Shown: positions 1 to 8,936, counted from the first letter of the stretch. The stretch is DNA of 64,000 nt from Cloacibacterium normanense (GCF_003860565.1 NZ_CP034157.1:1426001-1490000), one strand, 5' to 3'. Numbers and translations: made by a program. The notes: generated by a model not told the origin, from the sequence alone.

Positions 1-1597
1 TTCTAAAAGTAGTTCTAAGAGACCATTCTAACAAGCCTGTAATCCAATGTGTAAAGTTATCTAATTGTTTTTCGAACCAAAGAATGAATTTTTCAAAAGC
101 ATTTTTACCTGTAAGATGTTGTAATTTTCCAAATCTTGATGACAACCAAGGTATAATGGTAAAAGAGGCCAACAATGATAATAATGTTGCAATAACCACG
201 GTTACACAGAATTGTGCCAAGATATTAGCTACAAGACCTGTACTCATCGCAATTGGCAAAAATACTACCACAATTACCAAAGTAATAGCAGCAACGGTAA
301 AGCCAATTTCCGCAGCACCATCATACGCTGCTCTAATTTTGCTTTTTCCCATTTCCATGTGACGATAGATATTCTCTAGAACCACAATCGCGTCATCTAC
401 CAAAATCCCCACAACTAACGAAAGTCCTAATAAACTCATCAAGTTTAAGGTATATCCCATGAGATACATGCCGATAAAAGCTGCAATTAATGAAGCCGGA
501 ATAGAAACCATTACAATAAATGCATTTCTAACACTATGCAAGAACAACAACATTACAATAGCCACCAAAACAATAGCTAAGAATAAATCGAAAATAACGT
601 GGTCTGCAGATTCTAATGTAAAATCTGTAGTATCATTTACTACTTTTAATTTTACCCCTTGAAGTTTATATCCATCTTCTACTGTTTTTATTGTTTCTTG
701 AATGCTTTCTGAAACCGCTACAGCATTAGCATCAGACTGTTTTTTAACCTGCATTAAAATAGTAGGAAACTGGTTGAATCTCGCTAATTTTTCAACATCT
801 TTTTGAGCATCAAAAACAGTTGCTACATCAGAAAGACGAACTTGGGCTCCGTTTTTATTCGAAACCACAAGATTGCTCATTTCTTCTACAGATTTATATT
901 TACCAGATAATCTAATGGTAGATTTATTAACTCTGGTTTTTAAACTACCTGTAGGGAAATCTAAGTTTGAAGTAAGGATTGCCTGTTGCACTTCCCCAAT
1001 AGAAAGTCCGTAACCTTGTAATTTTTTATCATCAATATTTACCTGAATTTCTCTCTCTTGTCCACCAACAAGGTCAACTTGCGCCACACCATTTACACGA
1101 GAAAAAATAGGTTCTATTTTTTTGTCTAAAAGGTCATAAAGTTCTTTATTATTTAATTTATCAGACGAAATACTCATGGTGATAATAGGCAAATCATCCA
1201 AAGAGAATTTATTAAGAGAAGGCGCATCTACATCATCTGGAAGGTCTGCCAATATTGCATTTACCTTACGCTGTGCATCATTAAGCGCATAATCTACATC
1301 TGCACCATTATTAAGCTGAACCATAATAACAGACAAACTTTCGTACGAAGAAGATTCTACTTTTTTTACGTTTTCTAAAGAACCTACCGCATCTTCAATT
1401 TTTCGGGTAACAGATGTTTCTACTTCACTAGGAGAAGCTCCTGGATAAACGGTAGAAATAGTTACTATATTGGTTTCAAATTTTGGAATGAGCTCGTATC
1501 CCATCATAGAATAGCTCAAAAGTCCTCCTAACGTTAGCAATGTAAATAATACAATAACCAACGATGGTCTTTTAATCGATATTTCTGCTAACTTCAT
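1..1597 (-). CDS. RND efflux transporter, inner-membrane subunit (N-terminal part)
   Basis: AcrB/HAE1-type proton-driven pump of the inner membrane. My translation of the minus strand begins MKLAEISIKRPS and runs into a first membrane helix, and it stays open for 532 residues to the window edge, so the C-terminal half is missing. A GILVDDAIVVLENIYRH segment holds the paired Asp of transmembrane helix 4 (residues 401 and 402), the proton-relay residues of this family (AcrB D407/D408). The gene starts one base after the stop of the membrane-fusion gene, so the two are translationally coupled in an efflux operon. Its substrate cannot be read from sequence. Confidence 0.93.
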   Translation of the reverse strand, partial: MKLAEISIKRPSLVIVLFTLLTLGGLLSYSMMGYELIPKFETNIVTISTVYPGASPSEVETSVTRKIEDAVGSLENVKKVESSSYESLSVIMVQLNNGADVDYALNDAQRKVNAILADLPDDVDAPSLNKFSLDDLPIITMSISSDKLNNKELYDLLDKKIEPIFSRVNGVAQVDLVGGQEREIQVNIDDKKLQGYGLSIGEVQQAILTSNLDFPTGSLKTRVNKSTIRLSGKYKSVEEMSNLVVSNKNGAQVRLSDVATVFDAQKDVEKLARFNQFPTILMQVKKQSDANAVAVSESIQETIKTVEDGYKLQGVKLKVVNDTTDFTLESADHVIFDLFLAIVLVAIVMLLFLHSVRNAFIVMVSIPASLIAAFIGMYLMGYTLNLMSLLGLSLVVGILVDDAIVVLENIYRHMEMGKSKIRAAYDGAAEIGFTVAAITLVIVVVFLPIAMSTGLVANILAQFCVTVVIATLLSLLASFTIIPWLSSRFGKLQHLTGKNAFEKFILWFEKQLDNFTHWITGLLEWSLRTTFR

Positions 1598-1598
1598 A

Positions 1599-2660
1599 CT
1601 ACTTTATGATATTAATTTTAGAACCATTATCTAGGTTAATTTGTCCACTGGTAATCACTTGGTCTCCATTTTTAAGACCGTTTAAGATTTGAACTTTATC
1701 GCCGTACACTTTTCCAGGCGTTACTTTAATCAATTTAGCAACTCCGTTTTGAGCTACAAAAATTTGTCCAGAACTCACTCCGTTTACGAATGCAGTAGCT
1801 GGTACCGTTAACATATTTTGAGTTTCGGCACCATTATTCGTTTGGAAAATTGCAGTAGCATACATCCCAGCTTTTAAGTTTCCTCTGTTTTGAACTTCAA
1901 TTTCTACAGGGAAATTAAGTGAAGCATCACTTTTTGGAGCAATAAATGTAATTCTACCACTGAAAGAATCTTCTGGTAAAACATTTACATTAATAGCAAC
2001 TTGTTGTCCTAATTGAATTTTCCCAACCTGACTTTCATCTACTAAAACAGAAAGTTTCAAACTGTTGATATTTACAATCTCAAACATTGGAGTGCCAGGA
2101 GAAACCACAGTTCCCGGTTCTACCATTTTTTTATTAATAGTTCCGCTAATTCCTGCGCGGATGCTGGTATCACTAATTCTAACGCTTTGAGCTCTTACAG
2201 CAGCTTGAGCATTTTTAAGTTGCAATCTTGAATTATCTAATTGCTGCTTAGTAACACCACCAGTTTTATAGGCATTTTCGTAACGTTGATTGTCTATAAT
2301 AGCGTTTTGCAAGTTGTTCTGAGCCTGAGAAACATCTACATCTATAGCATCTCTTTTGATGGTTGCCAAAGTTTGACCAGCACCTACTCTAGTACCTTCT
2401 TTTACCAAAACACTTACAATTCTACCAGAAATTTCAGAAGATTGATTCATTTCTTGTTTTGGAAGAAAAGTTCCGTTTGCTGTATAATCTGTATTAATGC
2501 TTTCGTATTGAACGGTAATAACATTTACGTTAATTTTATCAACTTCTTTTGCTACTTCCGCTACTTCCGCTTCTTGTTTACTCTTATTACTTGAAATTTT
2601 ATAAGCAGCCAATCCTACTAAAACCGCTGCAATAACAATATATATTAAAGTTTTTTTCAT
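1599..2660 (-). CDS. Efflux RND transporter periplasmic adaptor (membrane fusion protein)
   Basis: HlyD/AcrA-type adaptor of 353 residues that links the RND pump to the outer-membrane channel. Residues 1-25 form an uncleaved or signal-anchor helix without a lipobox cysteine. Then follow the first half of the lipoyl/barrel-sandwich domain (around 65-110), a short alpha hairpin rich in Gln and Asn (around 110-160), the second lipoyl half with GTVVSPGTPMFEI, and beta-barrel plus membrane-proximal domains to the end. It lies 6 bases behind the TolC-type gene and 1 base ahead of the RND gene, the usual tripartite layout. Family assignment is firm; substrate is unknown. Confidence 0.93.
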   Translation of the reverse strand: MKKTLIYIVIAAVLVGLAAYKISSNKSKQEAEVAEVAKEVDKINVNVITVQYESINTDYTANGTFLPKQEMNQSSEISGRIVSVLVKEGTRVGAGQTLATIKRDAIDVDVSQAQNNLQNAIIDNQRYENAYKTGGVTKQQLDNSRLQLKNAQAAVRAQSVRISDTSIRAGISGTINKKMVEPGTVVSPGTPMFEIVNINSLKLSVLVDESQVGKIQLGQQVAINVNVLPEDSFSGRITFIAPKSDASLNFPVEIEVQNRGNLKAGMYATAIFQTNNGAETQNMLTVPATAFVNGVSSGQIFVAQNGVAKLIKVTPGKVYGDKVQILNGLKNGDQVITSGQINLDNGSKINIIK

Positions 2661-2666
2661 TATAGT

Positions 2667-3992
2667 TTATTTTAAATAATTTTTAAGTTCTCCTTTTGAT
2701 TTGTAGTATTGTACTTCGGCAATTTTATAATCTAAAATCGCTGTTGTGTAGTTATTTTTAGCTTGTACCAAAGAATTTTCGGCATCTAATAAATCTGTAA
2801 GCGTTGCCAAACCGTATTGATAATTACTTTTTGTATCTGCTAAAACATCTTCTGCTAATTTCACATTCGCTTTTTGGCTTTCTAAAGTTGCAAGGCTATT
2901 TTCAATCTGAGCTTTTGCGTTTTGATAAGCTTGGTCTAGCCCAAGTTTGGTATCTTTAATATCTATTTCGAGTTTATCAATATCAATTTGATTCTGCTGA
3001 ACTTTTGCTTTTGTAGCAAATCCATTAAAAATAGGAATATTAATACCCAATCCTATTGCAGAATAATCTGACCACATTACTCCTTTTGAACTCCCATTCG
3101 TTAGAGGAAACTTCTCTCCTAATCCTTGCCAATTATAGTTAGCCGTTAGATTAACTGTAGGATAATAATTTGCGATAGTTGCTTTTTTCTGATATTCAAG
3201 AAGTTCTTTATTTTTTAGCAAAACCTTTACTTCTGTTCTTTCGTCAGTATTTACAGTTTCGTCTAAAAGATGTGGAGTTACAGCCATATCTTCTTGCACC
3301 AATTGTATTTTGGTTTCAATAGGCATTCCCATGTAGAATTTCAAAGCATTTTCGGCTTGCGTAATTCCATTATTACTTTGTTTTATGTTAGTTTCTATGT
3401 TGGTAAGGTTAACATTAGTTCTATCTAAATCTATTTTTTTTGATAAACCGTTATCATACAAACTCTTAATTACATTTCTTACTTTCTCTGTACTGCTATA
3501 GCTGCTTTCTAAAGTATTTTTCTGCTCTTGAGCAGTAAAAACCTGAAAATACGCGTTAGAAACCCTTTCAATAATCTGCTCTTCGGTAAGATTGGCATTC
3601 AATTGATAAAATTCTTTGGTAGATTTTGCCGCTTTTAAACCAATAAAAACTTGTTGATTAAAAAGCGCTTGTTGCAACTGAACTCCCGCCACAGCAACCC
3701 AAGGCTGTCCCATTTTGAAAGTTTGCCCTCCAAGTGCAATCTCTTGGATTATTGGATTGTATGTAATATTAGCATTCCCTGTTACTTTCGGGAGCGCACC
3801 TGCCTTTGCTTCTAGAATTTTTGCATCTGCATTGGTAATATCTAGCCTAGATTTTAGAGCATCTGCTTTATTTTGCAAAGCAAATTCTATAGCTTGTTTT
3901 AAGGTAACAGTCTGCTGAGAGTACGCTAAAGTACTTGCAACAGAAAAAATACCTATAGCTAATTTTTTCCACTTTATCATTTTAAATGTCAT
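2667..3992 (-). CDS. TolC family outer-membrane efflux protein
   Basis: Outer-membrane channel of the tripartite pump, 441 residues, the usual length for the family. It has an N-terminal signal peptide (best read from MIKWKKLAIGIF, so an ATG four codons inside, at 3980, is an equally good start) ending near AYSQ. Two related halves follow, each with long amphipathic helices rich in Ala, Gln and Asn and short beta segments such as GLGINIPIFNGFATKAKV. It precedes the adaptor by 6 bases. TetR lies 107 bases upstream in the same direction, so the operon may be read from the TetR promoter, from a promoter in that gap, or both. Confidence 0.93.
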   Translation of the reverse strand: MTFKMIKWKKLAIGIFSVASTLAYSQQTVTLKQAIEFALQNKADALKSRLDITNADAKILEAKAGALPKVTGNANITYNPIIQEIALGGQTFKMGQPWVAVAGVQLQQALFNQQVFIGLKAAKSTKEFYQLNANLTEEQIIERVSNAYFQVFTAQEQKNTLESSYSSTEKVRNVIKSLYDNGLSKKIDLDRTNVNLTNIETNIKQSNNGITQAENALKFYMGMPIETKIQLVQEDMAVTPHLLDETVNTDERTEVKVLLKNKELLEYQKKATIANYYPTVNLTANYNWQGLGEKFPLTNGSSKGVMWSDYSAIGLGINIPIFNGFATKAKVQQNQIDIDKLEIDIKDTKLGLDQAYQNAKAQIENSLATLESQKANVKLAEDVLADTKSNYQYGLATLTDLLDAENSLVQAKNNYTTAILDYKIAEVQYYKSKGELKNYLK

Positions 3993-4099
3993 AATTTATT
4001 TTTAACTTTTTAGACGTTTGTTTACAATTTTTACTTTATTTTTTTCTTTCTTTTTTCAGATTACGAAAATCTTCCTTAATAAACCTCTTGCTTCATTAT

Positions 4100-4717
4100 T
4101 TAAATATTACTGTATTGATATTTTTCTTTTAATTCATTTAGTCTTTGTTTGCCTTCATCCGTAACTATTGCATCTAAGTATAATAATTTCATAGCTACAG
4201 AAAGTTTCTTTTTATTTTTTTCTTCTGTAAAAAGTGGAGAAATTTCTGCTGAAAAAAAGAGTGTAATTAAGAATTTAATGTATAAATCTATGGAAATACC
4301 TCTCCTAAAATAACCAATTTCAACACCTGTTTCATAATCTTCTTTTAAAATTTTAATAATCCTTACAGAAATAGAAATTTGGTGAGAATGAAAAATATCC
4401 GGATAATACTTTAATAATTGTATATCGAATATATTCTTTTCTTTACAAGTTATTTCATCCATTCTAGCACCAGAAACAAGAAGAGATTCAATAGGACATT
4501 TATATTCTTGTCTTATTCTATCTACCTCATCAAGTCCTTCTTTTGACATAAAATCTAAAACATCACAAATTAAATTTTCTTTATGGCTATATTTCTGATA
4601 CAAGGTTTTCTTAGAGATAGAAAACTCTTTTGCAATATCGTCCATTGTTAATGTTTTCACGCCATATATATGAAACATCTCAAACAATTTTTCTAAAAAA
4701 TATTTTTTATCATCCAT
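4100..4717 (-). CDS. TetR/AcrR family transcriptional regulator
   Basis: One-component repressor, 205 residues from the chosen start. The N-terminal helix-turn-helix is clear (TMDDIAKEFSISKKTLYQKYSHKENLI, about residues 24-49), followed by an all-helical ligand-binding domain without a recognisable ligand signature. The open frame extends 13 codons further upstream, but that extension overlaps the promoter (4727-4757), so the ATG at 4717 (MDDKKYFLEK) is preferred. It is the first gene of the efflux operon and probably represses it, as TetR proteins next to RND pumps usually do. Confidence 0.9.
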   Translation of the reverse strand: MDDKKYFLEKLFEMFHIYGVKTLTMDDIAKEFSISKKTLYQKYSHKENLICDVLDFMSKEGLDEVDRIRQEYKCPIESLLVSGARMDEITCKEKNIFDIQLLKYYPDIFHSHQISISVRIIKILKEDYETGVEIGYFRRGISIDLYIKFLITLFFSAEISPLFTEEKNKKKLSVAMKLLYLDAIVTDEGKQRLNELKEKYQYSNI

Positions 4718-4726
4718 AATCGGGTG

Positions 4727-4757
4727 CAAAGATAGAAAACGGAAACTAAAAAACAAA
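4727..4757 (-). promoter_or_regulatory. Bacteroidota-type promoter of the TetR/efflux operon
   Basis: On the minus strand a TTTG (4754-4757) lies 19 bases ahead of TATCTTTG (4727-4734), matching the -33/-7 consensus of Bacteroidota. The box ends 9 bases before the TetR start codon, so the transcript would have a very short leader. Confidence 0.7.
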
Positions 4758-4917
4758 AAAAGTTTCCAAGTTTTTATCTATTTCGTTTTAGATAAAATCT
4801 ATCACAAAAAAGAGTGAATCCTAATTAAACATGATTAAAGTTAAACTTCTTATCACCGAAAACAGTGATATTATTAAAATAACAATTTTTGATGAAAAAA
4901 ATGATATTTATCATGTA

Positions 4918-4925
4918 TACATTTG
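4918..4925 (+). promoter_or_regulatory. -7 box of the curlin gene
   Basis: TACATTTG fits the TAnnTTTG consensus and lies 25 bases before the ATG of the curlin gene. No TTTG sits at the ideal -33 distance. This box falls inside the longest open frame, which supports the start at 4951. Confidence 0.55.
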
Positions 4926-4950
4926 TATCGCTAACCAAAAATATTTAATC

Positions 4951-5901
4951 ATGAAAAAAATTATTTTAAGTGCTTTTGCACTTGTTGCTTCTGCAACTTT
5001 ATTCGCACAAGCAAATTCTGATGTAACCACTCAAGTAGGAAATCTTAATTTAGCTACAGTAAATCAAGTGGGCTTTTTAAATGGCAATGTACTAGATCAA
5101 TACGGAGATGAAAACACAGCCGCTGTTGGTCAAAATGGAGCATTAAATTCTAATTATACGCTTCAGTGGGGAAATAAAAACGACGCTATTATTTCTCAAG
5201 TGGGGCTCATGAACAGCAATCAATCATACTCAATTGGAAATAGAAATTCTGTAAATGTAGACCAATTTGGCTGGTTTAATGAAAGTTTAATCATTCAACA
5301 AGGTAACAGAAATTCTGCAGAAGTAGACCAAGTAGGTATTGCAAATTCTAGTGAACAATACCAAACTGGAAATAGAAACTCTGCTTCTACCAACCAATGG
5401 GGAACTGCAAATTACAATATGCAAGACCAATGGGGAAATAGAAACAAAGCTGTGACATTACAAGTTGGATTATCTAACTCTGCCGAACAATGGCAATACG
5501 GAGATGACAATAACGCTAGAAGCAAACAAACAGGAACCAACAACATGTCTCAACAACAACAAATGGGCAATGATAACGTTGCAAGAGTAGTTCAAGATGG
5601 TTCAAATAATTACGCTGGACAAGGGCAATACGGTAATGCTAATTTTGCTAGATCAAAACAAGTAGGTGATGCAAACTATAGTTTACAGCTACAATATGGA
5701 GACAATAATGAAGCTAGAGTAAGACAAACTGGGGATGATAATATGGCATTCCAAACTCAGCTTGGTTTTGGAAATTATGCAAAAGATATTCAAACTGGTA
5801 ATGATAATCTTTCTGTAGTAAATCAAACAGGTGGATTCCACTATCATCTTGGAACACAAATTGGCAATTCTAATGCTATGTTTATTAATCAATCAAACTA
5901 A
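4951..5901 (+). CDS. Curlin-repeat amyloid fibre subunit (CsgA/CsgB type)
   Basis: Secreted amyloid subunit of a curli system, 316 residues. A signal peptide (MKKIILSAFALVASATLFAQ) is followed by an uninterrupted series of roughly 22-residue curlin repeats with the pattern GNxNxAxxxQxGxxNxxxxxQ, about a dozen units, roughly twice as many as in E. coli CsgA. Asn, Gln and Gly dominate and cysteine is absent. The frame is open 40 codons further upstream, but that part has no signal peptide and spans the -7 box. A strong terminator follows it, so this subunit may be made in excess over the secretion genes. Whether it acts as major subunit or nucleator cannot be decided from sequence. Confidence 0.9.
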   Translation: MKKIILSAFALVASATLFAQANSDVTTQVGNLNLATVNQVGFLNGNVLDQYGDENTAAVGQNGALNSNYTLQWGNKNDAIISQVGLMNSNQSYSIGNRNSVNVDQFGWFNESLIIQQGNRNSAEVDQVGIANSSEQYQTGNRNSASTNQWGTANYNMQDQWGNRNKAVTLQVGLSNSAEQWQYGDDNNARSKQTGTNNMSQQQQMGNDNVARVVQDGSNNYAGQGQYGNANFARSKQVGDANYSLQLQYGDNNEARVRQTGDDNMAFQTQLGFGNYAKDIQTGNDNLSVVNQTGGFHYHLGTQIGNSNAMFINQSN

Positions 5902-5921
5902 ATTTAGCACATTTATAATTG

Positions 5922-5952
5922 AATATGAGAGACAAAAGTCTCTCATATTTTA
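5922..5952 (+). terminator. Terminator or attenuator after the curlin gene
   Basis: A 12-bp perfect stem (5922-5933 with 5938-5949, loop AAAA) is followed by a T-rich tract. It separates the curlin gene from the rest of the cluster, which fits partial termination and higher dosage of the first transcript. Confidence 0.75.
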
Positions 5953-6013
5953 TTTAAAATAGATATTTATATTATATTTTTTATTATATTTACATTAAAC
6001 AAAAACACAAACC

Positions 6014-6430
6014 ATGAAAATTATAATTTTAGCTTTCATCCTAATATTTGCATTATCTGTTCCCGCTCAAAATCTAAATTTTGACAATATGGATAGTGCT
6101 AAACTACTTTCATTATTACAATCTGAAAATTTAGACAGTAAAAACACTATTAGTGAACCTAATATTGTGAGTAAAATCTTACAAATTGGTGATAAAAACA
6201 TTGTAGATGTAACTTTATACCCTGATAACAAATTAAATTCTACGCAAATTGGAGACTATAACACTTTAATTTATCAAGAATTTTACCCACAAAAAAATAA
6301 TTTCGAGCTAAACGTTACCACTCAAGGTAACGGGAACTACTTAGATATTCTAGGAAGAAACAGTATTTCTGATGGTATGATCATTAAAACCTTTGGAAAT
6401 AATAAAATGATTTTCATAAGAAACTTCTAA
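6014..6430 (+). CDS. Small curlin-like protein, possible minor subunit or nucleator
   Basis: Secreted protein of 138 residues with a signal peptide (MKIIILAFILIFALSVPAQ). After a non-repetitive stretch come degenerate curlin-like motifs (KILQIGDKNIVDV, STQIGDYNTLIYQ, TTQGNGNYLDI, KTFGNNKMIFI) spaced about 25-30 residues apart. It lies between the major curlin and the assembly genes, the place where a CsgB-like nucleator would be expected. That role is inferred from motif and position; the repeats are too weak for a firm family call. The start is set by the signal peptide. Confidence 0.7.
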   Translation: MKIIILAFILIFALSVPAQNLNFDNMDSAKLLSLLQSENLDSKNTISEPNIVSKILQIGDKNIVDVTLYPDNKLNSTQIGDYNTLIYQEFYPQKNNFELNVTTQGNGNYLDILGRNSISDGMIIKTFGNNKMIFIRNF

Positions 6431-6441
6431 AAATTAAACTT

Positions 6442-6831
6442 ATGAAAAGGTTAATTTTATTTTACATATTCATTAATATGATTTTATTTCAAAAAATATC
6501 TGCTCAAGAAAATATAGAAGCAAAAATAAATCATGAAGAAATAAATAATTTCATCAAAATAGAAAATGTAGCCATCAATAATTCTGAACTCCATAAAGAG
6601 TTAGAATATTTATTTATTGGTATTAGAAAAAATAAACAAGGGAATATTTCATCTAACAAACAAAGCGGAAAATTCTCTATCCCCCCTAAAAGCACAAAAA
6701 AACTATCTGAAACAACCATCAATATTGATCCCAGTGATGAACTGAAATGCTATCTTTACCTAAAAGATGAAAACAGCAAAGCTTTAATTAGCAAAGACAG
6801 CCTAATGTTTAATGTAAAAAAAAAACTTTAG
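6442..6831 (+). CDS. CsgH-like curli chaperone domain (5' part of a frameshifted CsgH-CsgE gene)
   Basis: Signal peptide (to about ISAQ, residue 21) followed by a small beta-rich domain with the pattern RKNKQGNISSNKQSGKF and later TINIDPSDELKCYLYL, which resembles the CsgH curli-inhibitor fold that precedes CsgE in some Bacteroidota proteins. The frame stops at 6829-6831, directly after a run of ten A (6816-6825), while the CsgE domain continues in the -1 frame. In the zero frame this product is a free secreted CsgH-like protein of 129 residues; with slippage it becomes the first half of a fusion. The CsgH assignment is by pattern only. Confidence 0.65.
   Translation: MKRLILFYIFINMILFQKISAQENIEAKINHEEINNFIKIENVAINNSELHKELEYLFIGIRKNKQGNISSNKQSGKFSIPPKSTKKLSETTINIDPSDELKCYLYLKDENSKALISKDSLMFNVKKKL
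6816..6825 (+). other. A10 slippery run joining CsgH-like and CsgE frames
   Basis: Ten consecutive A. In the zero frame the run reads gtA AAA AAA AAA, so it contains A-AAA-AAA heptamers in the correct phase for -1 ribosomal slippage, and it is long enough for transcriptional slippage. The zero-frame stop lies four bases after the run, and the -1 frame then reads into the CsgE domain. Confidence 0.75.
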
Positions 6832-7157
6832 AACTCGATAGCAGCGACCCGAAAATATTTTTACAAAATCTTACAATAGACGAAACTAAAACAAGAGCGG
6901 GAAAAGATTTTTATGATAATTTCTACATAAAAATCAATCAAATGAATAAAAAATACAATAAGACAATCTCCATTGTAGAGCTGCCTACTTTTGCAAGAAA
7001 TACCCAAATTCAAATTTTTGTAGAAGATAGATTAATCAATCAATTTATTGTAAATCCATCTGAAGAGTTTTTAGAGAATCAAGTAAATTTTACAATCAAT
7101 ATACTTGATGAGCTTTTTGCCAATGACCAAAATTTCAAAAAAGAATTTTCCTACTAA
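6816..7157 (+). CDS. csgE: CsgE curli secretion specificity factor domain, in the -1 frame
   Basis: Read in the frame one base back from the CsgH-like gene, the sequence gives LTIDETKTRAGKDFYDNFY, then TISIVELPTFARNTQIQIFVEDRLI and a C-terminal helix. This matches CsgE (core pattern D-x-T-x-T-x-x-G-x-D-F-Y), the periplasmic factor that gates CsgG and delivers curlin. The frame is closed by a TAA at 6810-6812 and has no start codon before the CsgE motif; the first ATG (6942) lies inside the domain. It can therefore be made whole only by frameshifting at the A10 run, or if the run is misread or phase-variable. CsgF follows 12 bases later. Confidence 0.78.
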   Translation, partial: KKKTLELDSSDPKIFLQNLTIDETKTRAGKDFYDNFYIKINQMNKKYNKTISIVELPTFARNTQIQIFVEDRLINQFIVNPSEEFLENQVNFTINILDELFANDQNFKKEFSY

Positions 7158-7169
7158 AAATTAAACAAA

Positions 7170-7574
7170 ATGAAAAAAATTATCGCCTTATGTTTTGTTT
7201 TAGCATTTGCCGAAAATAATGCTCAACAGTTTGTCTATAAACCTTTAAACCCTAATTTCGGAGGAGAAACATTTAATTATCAAATGTTACTAAGTTCTGC
7301 TAATGCTCAAAATCAATTTGATAATAATGATAACACTTTACGTGATTTTAATATCAATAGTTTAGATAATTTTACAGAGTCTCTTAACCGTCAATTATTA
7401 AGCCAATTATCTCAAAAAATTTTCCAAGAACAATTTGGCACAGGAGATTTAAAACCTGGCGTTTACAATTTCGGTTCACTTTATATTGAGATTACCAATG
7501 GTTCTGGTGGTCTGTACATTAATATTCTAAATACAACCACTGGTGAACAATCACAAATCTTTATACCTCAATAA
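7170..7574 (+). CDS. csgF: Curli assembly protein CsgF
   Basis: Secreted curli assembly factor, 134 residues. The signal peptide ends near ENNA, and the mature protein starts QQFVYKPLNPNFGG, matching the CsgF N-terminus that inserts into the CsgG channel. LLSSANAQN and a beta-rich C-terminus follow. In the characterised system CsgF caps the CsgG pore and anchors the nucleator at the cell surface. It lies 12 bases after the CsgE stop and one base before the csgG start, so it is part of the operon. Length matches the family. Confidence 0.92.
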   Translation: MKKIIALCFVLAFAENNAQQFVYKPLNPNFGGETFNYQMLLSSANAQNQFDNNDNTLRDFNINSLDNFTESLNRQLLSQLSQKIFQEQFGTGDLKPGVYNFGSLYIEITNGSGGLYINILNTTTGEQSQIFIPQ

Positions 7575-7575
7575 T

Positions 7576-8931
7576 ATGAAATGGACACATCAATTTTTAT
7601 TTTTATTTGCCACAGCTTTTATTACAAGTTGTGCCACTTTACTTAAAATACCCGATGGTAAATCTGATCCAAAGCTAGGAGAAAAAACAAATCTGCAATT
7701 TCCAATTAAAAAATTACCACCTCCAAAAGAAAAAATTGTGGTAGGAGTTTATAAATTCAGAGACCAAACTGGCCAATACAAACCTACAGAAAACGGCAGC
7801 AGTTTTAGTACAGCAATTCCGCAGGGAATAACTTCTATTCTTATAAAAGTTCTAGAAGACAGTAATTGGTTTATCCCTATAGAAAGAGAAAATGTAGCCA
7901 ATTTATTAAACGAAAGACAAATCATAAGAACTACAAAACAAGAGTATAGCCAAAATAATAAAAACAATAGCAACCAACAGTTGCCCCCATTACTCTTTGC
8001 GGGTGTTTTGTTAGAGGGCGGTGTAATTTCTTATGACACCAATGTTTTAACTGGAGGATTAGGCGCTAGATACTTTGGGATAGGCGCCTCTACACAATAC
8101 AGACAAGATAGAATATCTGTTTACCTAAGAGCGGTTTCTACCATGAATGGAAAAGTTTTAAAATCTGTGTATGTAGATAAAACTATACTCTCTACCACTT
8201 TAAACGGAAGTATTTTTAAATACGTAGACACAGAGAAACTTCTAGAATCAGAAGTAGGAATCACCCAAAACGAACCCGTACAAATTGCAGTAAAAGAAGC
8301 TATTGAAAAAGCAGTACAAGCACTAATCATCGAAGGAATTCAAGACAAAATATGGGAGCCAGACCCTAATTCCATAAAAGAAACAGATGCGGCAATAAAC
8401 GCAATTAAAGAAGAACAAAAACAAGTGGACTTTTTAGCAAACAAAGCTAAATATTATGATGTAAAAGGAAAACACTACTCTATCATTGGAATGGTAGAAG
8501 CAAATACTCTTCAAGGAGATTACGAATCTCCCACCACTACTCCCGGTCTACGATTTGGCATAAGATATAATTTTAATAGATTTTGGAACATAAATCTTTC
8601 ATCTGCTTTTATAACCTTGGAAAACAAAGAAATCGTAAGACGCAGATACCAAGCTACTGACCTAAATTTAGAATATCTAATGCTTCCTGCCAATAAATTC
8701 TCACCATTTCTTTTTGCAGGAGGAGGTTTTATAGTTAATAGAGAACCAATGAAATTTAAGTATCAATTAGGTGGAGGTTTTGAATATTTCTTAAAAAATT
8801 TCTCTATAAGATTACAGTCACAATATGATTTAGGTTTTGATGATGATTGGGATACTAAAATAAATGGAGACTTAAACGATAGAGCTTTACGATTTGGACT
8901 AGGAATCTCCTATCACTTCAGAAAAAAATAA
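7576..8931 (+). CDS. csgG: Curli secretion channel CsgG with C-terminal beta-barrel extension
   Basis: Outer-membrane lipoprotein channel for curlin export, 451 residues, far longer than the ~277 of E. coli CsgG. The signal peptide ends in an ITSC lipobox. Residues about 45-270 are the CsgG domain (VVGVYKFRDQTGQYKP, FIPIERENVANLLNERQIIR, LLFAGVLLEGGVISYDTN). After a linker, residues about 300-451 form alternating beta strands (GLRFGIRYNFNRFW, PFLFAGGGFIV) ending in GLGISYHFRKK, an OmpA-like barrel with a terminal aromatic. The open frame begins 11 codons earlier inside csgF, but the ATG one base after the csgF stop gives the proper signal peptide. Confidence 0.92.
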   Translation: MKWTHQFLFLFATAFITSCATLLKIPDGKSDPKLGEKTNLQFPIKKLPPPKEKIVVGVYKFRDQTGQYKPTENGSSFSTAIPQGITSILIKVLEDSNWFIPIERENVANLLNERQIIRTTKQEYSQNNKNNSNQQLPPLLFAGVLLEGGVISYDTNVLTGGLGARYFGIGASTQYRQDRISVYLRAVSTMNGKVLKSVYVDKTILSTTLNGSIFKYVDTEKLLESEVGITQNEPVQIAVKEAIEKAVQALIIEGIQDKIWEPDPNSIKETDAAINAIKEEQKQVDFLANKAKYYDVKGKHYSIIGMVEANTLQGDYESPTTTPGLRFGIRYNFNRFWNINLSSAFITLENKEIVRRRYQATDLNLEYLMLPANKFSPFLFAGGGFIVNREPMKFKYQLGGGFEYFLKNFSIRLQSQYDLGFDDDWDTKINGDLNDRALRFGLGISYHFRKK

Positions 8932-8936
8932 TAATT

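Noticed and set aside
84-662. Plus-strand open frames of 92 and 67 codons
   Set aside because: They are antisense to the RND transporter gene, whose protein motifs are clear on the minus strand.
4831-4950. N-terminal extension of the curlin gene
   Set aside because: The extension overlaps the -7 box and would bury the signal peptide 40 residues inside the protein.
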